Made by a program: the position numbers and the translations under genes. The notes under the pieces were generated by a model. It was not told the DNA's origin, did not search any database, and saw only the letters and a list, made by a program, of their open reading frames with translations. Positions 18,516-26,428 of a DNA stretch of 64,000 nucleotides are shown in pieces; the stretch's first letter is position 1, and every line of letters starts with the position of its first letter. The DNA is from Bacteroidales bacterium (GTDB lineage: Bacteria; Bacteroidota; Bacteroidia; Bacteroidales; WCHB1-69), in the NCBI GenBank assembly GCA_024686335.1, contig JAILCI010000060.1, positions 16,442 through 80,441 on the forward strand. Direction: 5' to 3'.

Positions 18516-21500
18516 ATGAAAAACAACAAAGGACTGATTTTATTCTTTACTGTTCTGCTCGCACTGGTTTGCTTGTATTGTCTTTCCTTCTCTTTCGCCA
18601 CCTGGCGTGTTGAGAAAAAGGCTGAACAATTTGCAAATGACCCGCAAGCTATTGAGAATGTAAAGACGTTGGCAAATGGCGACATGATGCTCGAGAAGCA
18701 TCTTACTGACTCCATCATCGATGCAAGAACTCGTCAGTATCTGACTGAGCAGAACGACAAGAAAGTTTACTTAGGCAACACCTACAAGCAATGTAAGTAC
18801 AAAGAGTTGAACCTTGGTTTGGACTTGAAGGGCGGTATGAACGTCACCCTGGAGATTTCCCTTCCTGACGTGGTTCAAAGCTTAGCCACCAACAAAGAGG
18901 ATCAATTATTCTCCACCACTTTTGAAAAATCTGTGACAGAATTCTCTAAAAAAAGTGATGAAGACTTCATAGATCTGTTTGTTAACAATTTCAACGCCCA
19001 GAAGAAAGCGTTGAAGATGGAAAATGCCAACCTCCGCACCTATTTTGGTGAGCGTTCTGGCATCAAAAATGCTTCTGACCAACAGATCATTACCTGGTTG
19101 AAGACTGAGTCCAGCGAGATTGTGGACCGTACCTTCAAGATTCTGCGCACCCGTATCGACCGTTTCGGCGTGGCACAACCTAACTTGCAGAGACTGCAAG
19201 GTGGTCGTATTCTCGTTGAACTTCCTGGCGTTAAGGAACCCGAGCGTGTAACCGACCTTTTGAAGACCACAGCTAAACTGGAATTCTGGCAGGTATATAA
19301 TGAAGTTGTAGGCGGACGTACCATTCAACAGCGTTTCGCAATCGCTGACAGCCAGTTGGCACAACAACTGAAGAACAAGAAGGAGACTCCTGCAGAACAA
19401 CCTGTTGCTGATAGCACTGTTGTTGACAGTACCGCTGCTGCTCTTGACGCCGCTCTTGCTTCTAACGAAGAGATTGACGAGGAAGAAGACGAAGAGATTA
19501 TTGACGAAACTCAAGGCGCCATCCTCAGCAAAGCTGTCCATATGGATGGTTTCGTGATCGGCTACTTCAAAGAGGCCGACATGCCCGCCATCGACCAAAT
19601 GCTTCCTGAATTGCAGAAAATCCTCGGCGATCCCAATGTTGTTTTCTACTGGGGTTCTCCTGAGAAGAACTACGACAACGCATATCCGTTGTATCCTTTG
19701 AAAAAGAAAAATGACCGTATTGGACCGCTGTTGAGTTCCGAGACCATCGGTGGTGCCCGCGTGGTACGTAACGCTCGTCAGGATGTGGACCAAAACAACC
19801 GCGTAGTTGTTAACATGTCCATGGAAGACCAAGCATCTGACGAATGGCGCAAGATCACCAAAGAGGCTGCTGAAAGTGCAAGCACTAAGGGTGTGACCTG
19901 CATCGCCATCGTTCTTGATGAGTTCGTATACTCAGCTCCTTCCGTAAGAAGCGAGATTCCGAACGGTAACTCTGAAATCTCTGGTAACTTCACCATCGAA
20001 GAGGCTAAGGACCTTGCCACTGTCTTGAACTCTGGTAACCTTGAAGCCCGCGTCAACATTGTACAATCCGAAGTCGTTGGTCCTACCCTTGGTAAAGAGT
20101 CCATCCGTTCTGGTTTGTTATCATTCTTGGGTGCCTTCCTGTTGGTTGTCATCTACATGTTCCTGTACTATAGCCGCGCCGGTCTCGTTGCCGACATCGC
20201 ACTGTTCGCAAACGTATTCTTCATCTTCGGCGTGCTTGCCTCCATGGGCGCTGTTCTGACACTGCCTGGTATTGCCGGTATCGTCCTGACCCTCGGTATG
20301 GCTGTCGATGCGAACGTAATTATCTACGAGCGTGTTCGTGAAGAGGTTCGCGCTGGTAAGACCATCCGCGCCGCTATCGACGACGGTTTCAAGAACTCCT
20401 ACTCCGCTATCATCGATGGTAACGTAACCACCCTCATCACCGCTATCGTACTTTACATCTTCGGTAATGGTCCTATCCAAGGTTTCGCTACCACTTTGAT
20501 CATCGGTATCCTCTCCTCCCTCTTCACAGCCATCCTGATGTCTCGTATGATTATCGAGGCTCGTCTGAAGAAAGGCAAAGGTCTTGAGGTTGGCAACAGA
20601 GTTACTCTCAACGCCTTCACCAATACCAACATCGACTTCCTCGCTAAGAGAAAATATTTCTACATCCTCTCTGGCGCTCTCTTCCTCATCTCCATCATCT
20701 CCTTCGCAACCCTCAAATTGCAACCGGGTATCGATTTCACCGGTGGCCGTTGTTATGTGGTTCGCTTCGACAAGGATGTGACTACGAAAGAGGTTCGTGC
20801 AGCTGTTGCCGATGAGTTTGGTGGCAACCCTGAAGTAAAGACTTTCGGTGGCAACGACCAGATTCGTATCGTCACCAACTACAAGATTGAGAGCAACGAT
20901 ACTAAGGATGACAAAGAGTGTGAACACAAATTGTATACTGCTTTGAAAGGCTTCTATGCAAAACAAGACCTCTCTGAAAGCGATTTCGTGAACTCTTCCA
21001 ACGATCAGCGTGGTATTCAGTCATCCCAGAAGATTCAACCGACCATTGCTCGTGAATTGTTGGCAAAATCTATTTGGGCTGTCCTCGCCTCTTTGGTATT
21101 GATCTTCATCTACATCGCCATCCGATTCAAGAACTGGCAATTCGGTCTTGCAGGTATCTTCGCTTTGTTCCACGATACCTTCCTCACCATTGGTATGTTC
21201 TCCCTCTTGTACAAGATCATGCCGTTCTCCATGGAGATTGACCAGAACTTCATCGCTGCTATCTTGACAGTGATCGGTTACTCCATCAACAACAACGTGG
21301 TGATTTTCGACCGTGTTCGTGAGAACCTCGCTCTCTATCCGAAGCGTGAGAATTACGAAAACTTCAATGCCGCTATTAACCAGACCCTCGGTCGTAACAT
21401 CAACACCGCTGGTACCACTTTGGTTACCTTGTTGGTGATCTTCATCTTCGGCGGCGAGGTTATCCGCGGTTTCATCTTCGCTATGTTCGTCGGTATTCTC

Positions 21501-21602
21501 TTCGGTACCTACTCCGGTATCCTCATCTCCAGCCCGTTCGCATACGACCTCATCCGTCTCGGCGGTGGCAAGGTTCGTACTGTCAAGATGGAGAAGAGAT
21601 AA
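18516..21602 (+). CDS. secDF: Fused protein-export subunit SecDF
   Basis: Inner-membrane partner of SecYEG that uses the proton gradient to pull exported proteins through the channel. SecD and SecF are fused in a single 1028-residue chain, which is normal in Bacteroidetes. The SecD half has the first membrane segment, the large periplasmic P1 region (RTRIDRFGVAQPNLQRL, GGRILVELPGV) and the membrane block GMAVDANVIIYERVREE. The SecF half starts near residue 705 with its own periplasmic loop and the motif YSINNNVVIFDRVREN. An acidic low-complexity stretch (EEIDEEEDEEIIDE) lies inside P1 around residue 320. It stands alone between two terminators. Confidence 0.95.
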   Translation: MKNNKGLILFFTVLLALVCLYCLSFSFATWRVEKKAEQFANDPQAIENVKTLANGDMMLEKHLTDSIIDARTRQYLTEQNDKKVYLGNTYKQCKYKELNLGLDLKGGMNVTLEISLPDVVQSLATNKEDQLFSTTFEKSVTEFSKKSDEDFIDLFVNNFNAQKKALKMENANLRTYFGERSGIKNASDQQIITWLKTESSEIVDRTFKILRTRIDRFGVAQPNLQRLQGGRILVELPGVKEPERVTDLLKTTAKLEFWQVYNEVVGGRTIQQRFAIADSQLAQQLKNKKETPAEQPVADSTVVDSTAAALDAALASNEEIDEEEDEEIIDETQGAILSKAVHMDGFVIGYFKEADMPAIDQMLPELQKILGDPNVVFYWGSPEKNYDNAYPLYPLKKKNDRIGPLLSSETIGGARVVRNARQDVDQNNRVVVNMSMEDQASDEWRKITKEAAESASTKGVTCIAIVLDEFVYSAPSVRSEIPNGNSEISGNFTIEEAKDLATVLNSGNLEARVNIVQSEVVGPTLGKESIRSGLLSFLGAFLLVVIYMFLYYSRAGLVADIALFANVFFIFGVLASMGAVLTLPGIAGIVLTLGMAVDANVIIYERVREEVRAGKTIRAAIDDGFKNSYSAIIDGNVTTLITAIVLYIFGNGPIQGFATTLIIGILSSLFTAILMSRMIIEARLKKGKGLEVGNRVTLNAFTNTNIDFLAKRKYFYILSGALFLISIISFATLKLQPGIDFTGGRCYVVRFDKDVTTKEVRAAVADEFGGNPEVKTFGGNDQIRIVTNYKIESNDTKDDKECEHKLYTALKGFYAKQDLSESDFVNSSNDQRGIQSSQKIQPTIARELLAKSIWAVLASLVLIFIYIAIRFKNWQFGLAGIFALFHDTFLTIGMFSLLYKIMPFSMEIDQNFIAAILTVIGYSINNNVVIFDRVRENLALYPKRENYENFNAAINQTLGRNINTAGTTLVTLLVIFIFGGEVIRGFIFAMFVGILFGTYSGILISSPFAYDLIRLGGGKVRTVKMEKR

Positions 21603-21627
21603 TATACCGTACTATTATACTACTCTC

Positions 21628-21672
21628 AAAAAAAATATTCGGAAAGGTTTTTACTTTCCGAATATTTTTTTT
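21628..21672 (+). terminator. Rho-independent terminator after secDF
   Basis: Long stem: an A-run plus ATATTCGGAAAG, loop GTTTTTA, then CTTTCCGAATAT plus a T run. The A-rich 5' arm makes it potentially bidirectional. Confidence 0.92.
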
Positions 21673-21714
21673 ATTTTAGCGGGCTTTTATTTATTAGGAA
21701 AAAACTACATTTAT

Positions 21715-24228
21715 ATGAAGCTATATAAAATTCTTCTGCTTTTTGTATCTATCTTAATTGCAGAAACTTGCACACTCAACGCTCAGATTCTCCGCGATGC
21801 AGACAACCTGTTCCGCGATTGTCAATATGAGGCAGCATTGGAACAATACAAGAAAGGTATCAAGAAGTTGTCCTCCAACCGCGTGGAGATTCAACGTGCT
21901 ACTTTCCAGATTGCCGAATGCTATCGTATCATGGGCGACCTGAAAAAGGCAGAACAACAGTACATCCGCCTGGAAAAGAAGAACTATCAGAAGGACAACC
22001 CGATGATCCTCTTCCACTTGGCCAGCATTTACAACACACGCGGCGACTACGACCTGGCACTGAAATACTATAACAACTACAAAAAACGCGCTCCAGAAGA
22101 CTCTCGCGTCGAGGAACGTATCCAAGGTTGTCAGAATGCCAAGATGTGGACCGAGAATCCCACCCGTTATGAGGTTGAGAACTTGAAGAAGTTTAACACC
22201 CGTGAAGACGAATGGGCTCCGCGCTGGGGCAATAACGAGAAACGCAACAGCATCATCTTCTCATCCAACCGCGAAGGCTCTGTAGGCAAAGGCACCGACC
22301 AATGGACTGGTATTGCCTTCTCCGACATCTACATCTCCAACAAACCGAAGAGCAAAAATACCGACTGGCCGGGCGAATGGTCTCCTGTAACCACTCTCGA
22401 TGCTGGCGGCACTCTCAATACCAGCGTCAACGAGGGCGAAGCAAGTTCCAACCGCAAAGGAACCGTCTACTATTTCACCAAATGTCCTCAAGACAAAAAG
22501 AAAGTTCAAGGTTGCTACATCTATAAATCTATGAAGAAAGGTAAATCATGGGGCGAAGCTGAACTCGTTGAACTGGGCGACTCAACCTACAACTATGTAC
22601 ATCCTTTCATCAGTGACGATGAGCTGACTATATACTTTGCTTCCAATATGCCGAAAGGCTACGGTGGCTATGATATCTACAAAGCTACCCGCGCAAAGAA
22701 ATCCGCTAAATTCTCCAACATCACCAATCTGGGACCCAACGTCAATACAGCAGGTCAAGAGGTATTTCCATGCCTCCGCAATGAGCAGGAACTCTACTTC
22801 TCCTCTGACGGTTGGCCTGGCATGGGTGGTCTCGACCTTTTTGTATCCTACATCAAAGACGGTGAATACCAACAAGCCGAGAACCTGATGGTTCCCATCA
22901 ACTCCAATGGTGATGAGATCGGTATCATCTTTGACGAGAACGAGGCTATCGACCCGCAGTCAAAATCTCCTTACCTTGCAAAGGGTTACTTCTCCTCCAA
23001 CCGTGAAGGTGGCCGTGGCGGCGACGATATCTACTACTTCCTCCTTCGTCCCCTCGTTTATACTCTCTCCGGTTATATCCGCGACAAGAACAACGGTCAG
23101 TACATGGACGGCGTAGAAGTTGAAATTCAAGGCACCGACGGCACTATCTACAAGACCACAACCGATGTGAAGGGTTACTACCACTTCGATAAGACCAAAA
23201 TCTTAGGCAACACATCATACGACATCAAGGTTGTTAAGAAAGGCTACTGGGAGCAAGGCAATACTGCTAAACAAACTACCATTGGCCTTACTGAAAACAC
23301 CGACCTCAAACAAGACTTCTCACTTGAGCCTATCCCGAAGGAGCCTATTGCTCTGCCAGAGATCCTCTACGATTTGGCAAAATGGGATCTGAAGCCGCAA
23401 TATAAAGACTCTTTGATGTATCTGTATAACATCATGATTAAGAACCCGACTATCGTTATCGAGTTGCGTTCCCACACCGATGCTCGTGACACCGAAGAGA
23501 AGAATGACGTGCTGTCTCAAAACCGTGCACAGTCCTGCGTCGACTTCCTCGTCAATGAGAAGGGCATCGCTGCCGACCGTATCGTAGCTAAAGGTTATGG
23601 TGAGCGTGTACCGCGCAGATTGGAAAAAGATATGTACTCCACCTACAACGGCAAGAAGTTCTTCTTCGCTAAGGGCTCTTATCTGACCGAAGACTACATC
23701 AACAGTTTGTCATCCAAGGCTGAACAAGAGGCTGCTCACGCATTGAACCGTCGTACTGAGTTCTTGATTCTTCGTGACGACTACGTTCCGAGTGCAGAGG
23801 CTCTCGCTAACGCTCAATCCAGCATTGCATTGGTACAAGAGCGTACATTGCCTGTCACCATCGAAGGTGAAACCGTGAAAGGATCGTGCTTCGCAAACAA
23901 CAAGTCTATGAACTTCCAAATCGGCAACAGCTCTGAAGAGATCTTCATGAACTACACAGATGCAACACGATTCTTGAAAGAGTCCATTATCAATTTGGAA
24001 GACTTCGAGGAGAAATCCGGTGCTATCAAGCAAGAAGATGGTAGCATTATCGAAGGCTCTGTGCTCTACTTGCAAGAATTGCGTGTCGGTGACGACTACG
24101 AAGAGAATGTTAAAGTCACAGTAAAGAAAGGTCTTCCAGCAGCTTTCGTTATTGGTGACGGCTTCATCCAAGAGGCATGGGGTGCTTACACTGTGGATCC
24201 CAGCCGTAACATGATCATCTTCAAATAG
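21715..24228 (+). CDS. PorE-like TPR/PD40/CRD/OmpA protein with extra C-terminal domain
   Basis: 837 residues. Order: signal peptide (1-23); TPR-like helices (about 25-145); PD40/WD40-like beta-propeller (about 175-445; motifs IIFSSNREG, IYFASNMPKGYGGYDIY, YFSSDGWPGMGGLDLF, GYFSSNREGGRGGDDIYYF); a carboxypeptidase-regulatory-like domain (450-535); an OmpA peptidoglycan-binding domain (545-690; ELRSHTDARD, LSQNRAQSCVDFLV); then about 130 more residues. The first four domains in this order match PorE of Porphyromonas gingivalis, a T9SS component that anchors the machine to peptidoglycan, but the architecture also has paralogues, so the name is not certain. The ATG at 21715 is chosen for the signal peptide; upstream in-frame sequence lies in the secDF terminator. 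No clear promoter motif is seen upstream. The C-terminal part is discussed under findings. Confidence 0.85.
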   Translation: MKLYKILLLFVSILIAETCTLNAQILRDADNLFRDCQYEAALEQYKKGIKKLSSNRVEIQRATFQIAECYRIMGDLKKAEQQYIRLEKKNYQKDNPMILFHLASIYNTRGDYDLALKYYNNYKKRAPEDSRVEERIQGCQNAKMWTENPTRYEVENLKKFNTREDEWAPRWGNNEKRNSIIFSSNREGSVGKGTDQWTGIAFSDIYISNKPKSKNTDWPGEWSPVTTLDAGGTLNTSVNEGEASSNRKGTVYYFTKCPQDKKKVQGCYIYKSMKKGKSWGEAELVELGDSTYNYVHPFISDDELTIYFASNMPKGYGGYDIYKATRAKKSAKFSNITNLGPNVNTAGQEVFPCLRNEQELYFSSDGWPGMGGLDLFVSYIKDGEYQQAENLMVPINSNGDEIGIIFDENEAIDPQSKSPYLAKGYFSSNREGGRGGDDIYYFLLRPLVYTLSGYIRDKNNGQYMDGVEVEIQGTDGTIYKTTTDVKGYYHFDKTKILGNTSYDIKVVKKGYWEQGNTAKQTTIGLTENTDLKQDFSLEPIPKEPIALPEILYDLAKWDLKPQYKDSLMYLYNIMIKNPTIVIELRSHTDARDTEEKNDVLSQNRAQSCVDFLVNEKGIAADRIVAKGYGERVPRRLEKDMYSTYNGKKFFFAKGSYLTEDYINSLSSKAEQEAAHALNRRTEFLILRDDYVPSAEALANAQSSIALVQERTLPVTIEGETVKGSCFANNKSMNFQIGNSSEEIFMNYTDATRFLKESIINLEDFEEKSGAIKQEDGSIIEGSVLYLQELRVGDDYEENVKVTVKKGLPAAFVIGDGFIQEAWGAYTVDPSRNMIIFK

Positions 24229-24252
24229 GATATACAATATTATTATATACTA

Positions 24253-24284
24253 AGAGCTGTCCTGTGCGACGGCTCTTTTTTTTT
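24253..24284 (+). terminator. Rho-independent terminator
   Basis: Stem AGAGCTGTC / GACGGCTCT (one G-U pair), 6-nt loop, then a T run. Its tail directly abuts the promoter of the next gene. Confidence 0.85.
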
Positions 24285-24286
24285 CG

Positions 24287-24294
24287 TACTTTTG
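24287..24294 (+). promoter_or_regulatory. -7 element for the COG0523 GTPase gene
   Basis: TACTTTTG, exact motif, immediately after the terminator T-run. A strong Shine-Dalgarno-like GGAGGT (24309-24314) sits 6 bp before the ATG at 24321, which is rare in this window. Confidence 0.7.
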
Positions 24295-24320
24295 CAGACT
24301 TAAAAAATGGAGGTAATAAA

Positions 24321-25601
24321 ATGAAAATTGACATACCGGTTTTATTGCTCACTGGTTATCTGGGCAGTGGTAAAACGACATTAGTAAACCATATTCTCAC
24401 CAACCGCCAAGGCGTCCGTTTTGCGGTAATCGTCAACGACATTGGCGAAGTAAACATCGATGCATCACTCATCCAGAAAGGCGGCGTGGTTGCAGAAAAA
24501 GACGACAGTCTGGTAGCCTTACAAAACGGCTGTATCTGCTGTACCCTCAAGATGGACCTTGTAGATCAGCTGACAGACCTCGTAAAAACTCACAACTTTG
24601 ACTATATCGTCATCGAGGCCAGTGGCATCTGCGAGCCCGAGCCTATTGCCCGCACCATCGCCTCCATTCCTCGAATGAATCCCAAATACACGGAAGAAGG
24701 AACTCCTTACCTCGACTGCATCGTTACCGTGGTAGATGCCCTGCGCATGCAGAGTGAGTTCGCCTGCGGTGATGACCTGGAACGAAAAAATATGGACGAA
24801 GAGGATATTGAGAATCTGCTTGTTCAACAGATAGAGTTCTGCAATATTGTGTTATTGAACAAAGTTTCAGAGGTCAAGCCCGAAGAGATCAACCGTATCA
24901 AAGAGATTATCAAGCACCTAAATCCTGGCGCTCAGATTATTGAGACCGACTACACCAATGTAGACCTGGCAAGCATCATTCACACCGATGCCTTTGACTA
25001 CGAGCAAGTCTCCATCTCCACAGGTTGGGTACGCGAGCTAGAACGCGCCACTACGGAGGAAGAGGAACGCGAGGCACGCGCCGACCACCATCACCACGAG
25101 GATGAAGATGAAGAACATGAACATCACCATGACGACCATGATGAAGAAGATGATGATGACCATGACGAAGAAGAACATGGGCACCATCATCACCACCACC
25201 ATCATCATCATGACCATGAAGGAGGTGAAGTGGAAGAATACGGAATCTCTACTTTCGTATATTACCGTCGTAAACCATTCAGAGTGGTAGAATTCAACAA
25301 ATATCTGGCCAAAGACCGTCCAAAGAATATCATTCGTTCCAAGGGTGTTCTCTACTTTAAGGAATACCGCGACATGTCGTACCTCTACGAACAAGCAGGC
25401 GTACAGCAAAAGCTGACCGAAGCTGGACTTTGGTATGCAACCGCTCCTCAAGAGGAACTGATACAGCTGATGGAACAGGATCCTAACTTCATGCACGATT
25501 GGGATCCTGTGTACGGCGATCGTATGATCAAGATTGTATTCATCGGTCAAAATATGGATAAAGAACAGATTATTAAAGAATTAGACGCTTGTCTCGAATA
25601 G
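24321..25601 (+). CDS. COG0523 (CobW/P47K) GTPase with His/Asp/Glu-rich metal-binding insert
   Basis: 426-residue G3E-family GTPase, probably a metallochaperone for zinc or another divalent metal. Walker A is GYLGSGKTTLVNH; the family's CICC metal-binding motif follows (NGCICCTLKMDL); VIEASGICEPEP is the switch region, and NKVSE is the guanine-specificity motif. The C-terminal CobW_C domain starts after an insert of about 60 residues that is nearly all His, Asp and Glu (bases 25085-25215, including a run of ten His). Such inserts store or select metal. The ATG at 24321 is preferred over 24264 because of the promoter and GGAGGT. It is followed 6 bp later by the pyridoxal-kinase-family gene. 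Confidence 0.9.
   Translation: MKIDIPVLLLTGYLGSGKTTLVNHILTNRQGVRFAVIVNDIGEVNIDASLIQKGGVVAEKDDSLVALQNGCICCTLKMDLVDQLTDLVKTHNFDYIVIEASGICEPEPIARTIASIPRMNPKYTEEGTPYLDCIVTVVDALRMQSEFACGDDLERKNMDEEDIENLLVQQIEFCNIVLLNKVSEVKPEEINRIKEIIKHLNPGAQIIETDYTNVDLASIIHTDAFDYEQVSISTGWVRELERATTEEEEREARADHHHHEDEDEEHEHHHDDHDEEDDDDHDEEEHGHHHHHHHHHHDHEGGEVEEYGISTFVYYRRKPFRVVEFNKYLAKDRPKNIIRSKGVLYFKEYRDMSYLYEQAGVQQKLTEAGLWYATAPQEELIQLMEQDPNFMHDWDPVYGDRMIKIVFIGQNMDKEQIIKELDACLE
25085..25215 (+). repeat. His/Asp/Glu low-complexity codon tract
   Basis: Almost pure CAC/CAT, GAC/GAT and GAA/GAG codons inside the GTPase gene, including ten consecutive His codons at 25182-25211. A simple-sequence tract that could change length by slippage in steps of three. 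Confidence 0.85.
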
Positions 25602-25607
25602 TGTTTT

Positions 25608-26426
25608 ATGAGCAATATCCTGCTAATAGGAGACCTGGTAAGTTACGGTAACTTGGGAATGTCAGCAATGATTCCCATTTTGACCAAGATGAGGTATGAG
25701 ATACTTCGTCTCCCCTCCTCTTTGGTTACCAACAACTTCTGTTACGACAATTTTGCCGTAATGGACACTACCGACTATATGCGTCAATGCATCGAGATTT
25801 GGGAGCGCGAGGCCTTCCCTATCGACGCGGTAAGTACTGGATTCTTGGTTTCAGAGGAGCAAACACACATCGTTTCCGACTACTGCCGTAAACTGAAAAA
25901 CCGAGGTGCCAAGATCTTCGTAGATCCCATCATGGCTGACGACGGCAAACTCTACAATGGTGTCACCAGTCGGACAGTCGAATACATGCGCAGTATGTGC
26001 AAAGTCGCCGACGTCATTGTACCCAACATGACAGAAGCAACCTTCCTGGCCGGCCGTTATGAGGGGAAAACATCATTGACTCGTGCAGAAGCCGAGGACC
26101 TCATCATGCTACTCTACTACATGGGAGAAAACTCCGTTGTCATCTCCAGCATGCTGGTGGACGGCATCAACTGTACCATGCTCTACGATGCCCAAAATCG
26201 GAAAATTCAGACCCTGCCCTTCAAGATGATTCCCATCCAGTTTTCTGGTACGGGAGACCTCTTCTCCTCCATCATGATAGGACATTTTCTGCAAGGCATG
26301 TCTTTGGCAGACAGCGTACAGAAGGCTATGAACTTCGTTTCTCACGTCATCGAACTCAACAAAAACTACGAGCATCCCGCAAATGGTATCCCGATAGAGT
26401 TGTATCTTAATGAGATCAACAGATAA
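25608..26426 (+). CDS. Pyridoxal/pyridoxamine kinase family protein (PdxY/PdxK-like)
   Basis: 272-residue ribokinase-fold kinase, cytoplasmic, predicted to phosphorylate pyridoxal or pyridoxamine in the vitamin B6 salvage route. Diagnostic motifs: FVDPIMADDGKLY, VPNMTEATFLAG and FSGTGDLFSSIMIG (anion hole and catalytic Asp). The N-terminal GDLVSYGNLGMSAMIP is similar to the PdxY substrate-binding segment. It starts 6 bp after the GTPase and converges, 2 bp apart, with the helicase at 26429. The exact B6 vitamer cannot be told from the sequence. Confidence 0.82.
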   Translation: MSNILLIGDLVSYGNLGMSAMIPILTKMRYEILRLPSSLVTNNFCYDNFAVMDTTDYMRQCIEIWEREAFPIDAVSTGFLVSEEQTHIVSDYCRKLKNRGAKIFVDPIMADDGKLYNGVTSRTVEYMRSMCKVADVIVPNMTEATFLAGRYEGKTSLTRAEAEDLIMLLYYMGENSVVISSMLVDGINCTMLYDAQNRKIQTLPFKMIPIQFSGTGDLFSSIMIGHFLQGMSLADSVQKAMNFVSHVIELNKNYEHPANGIPIELYLNEINR

Positions 26427-26428
26427 TT

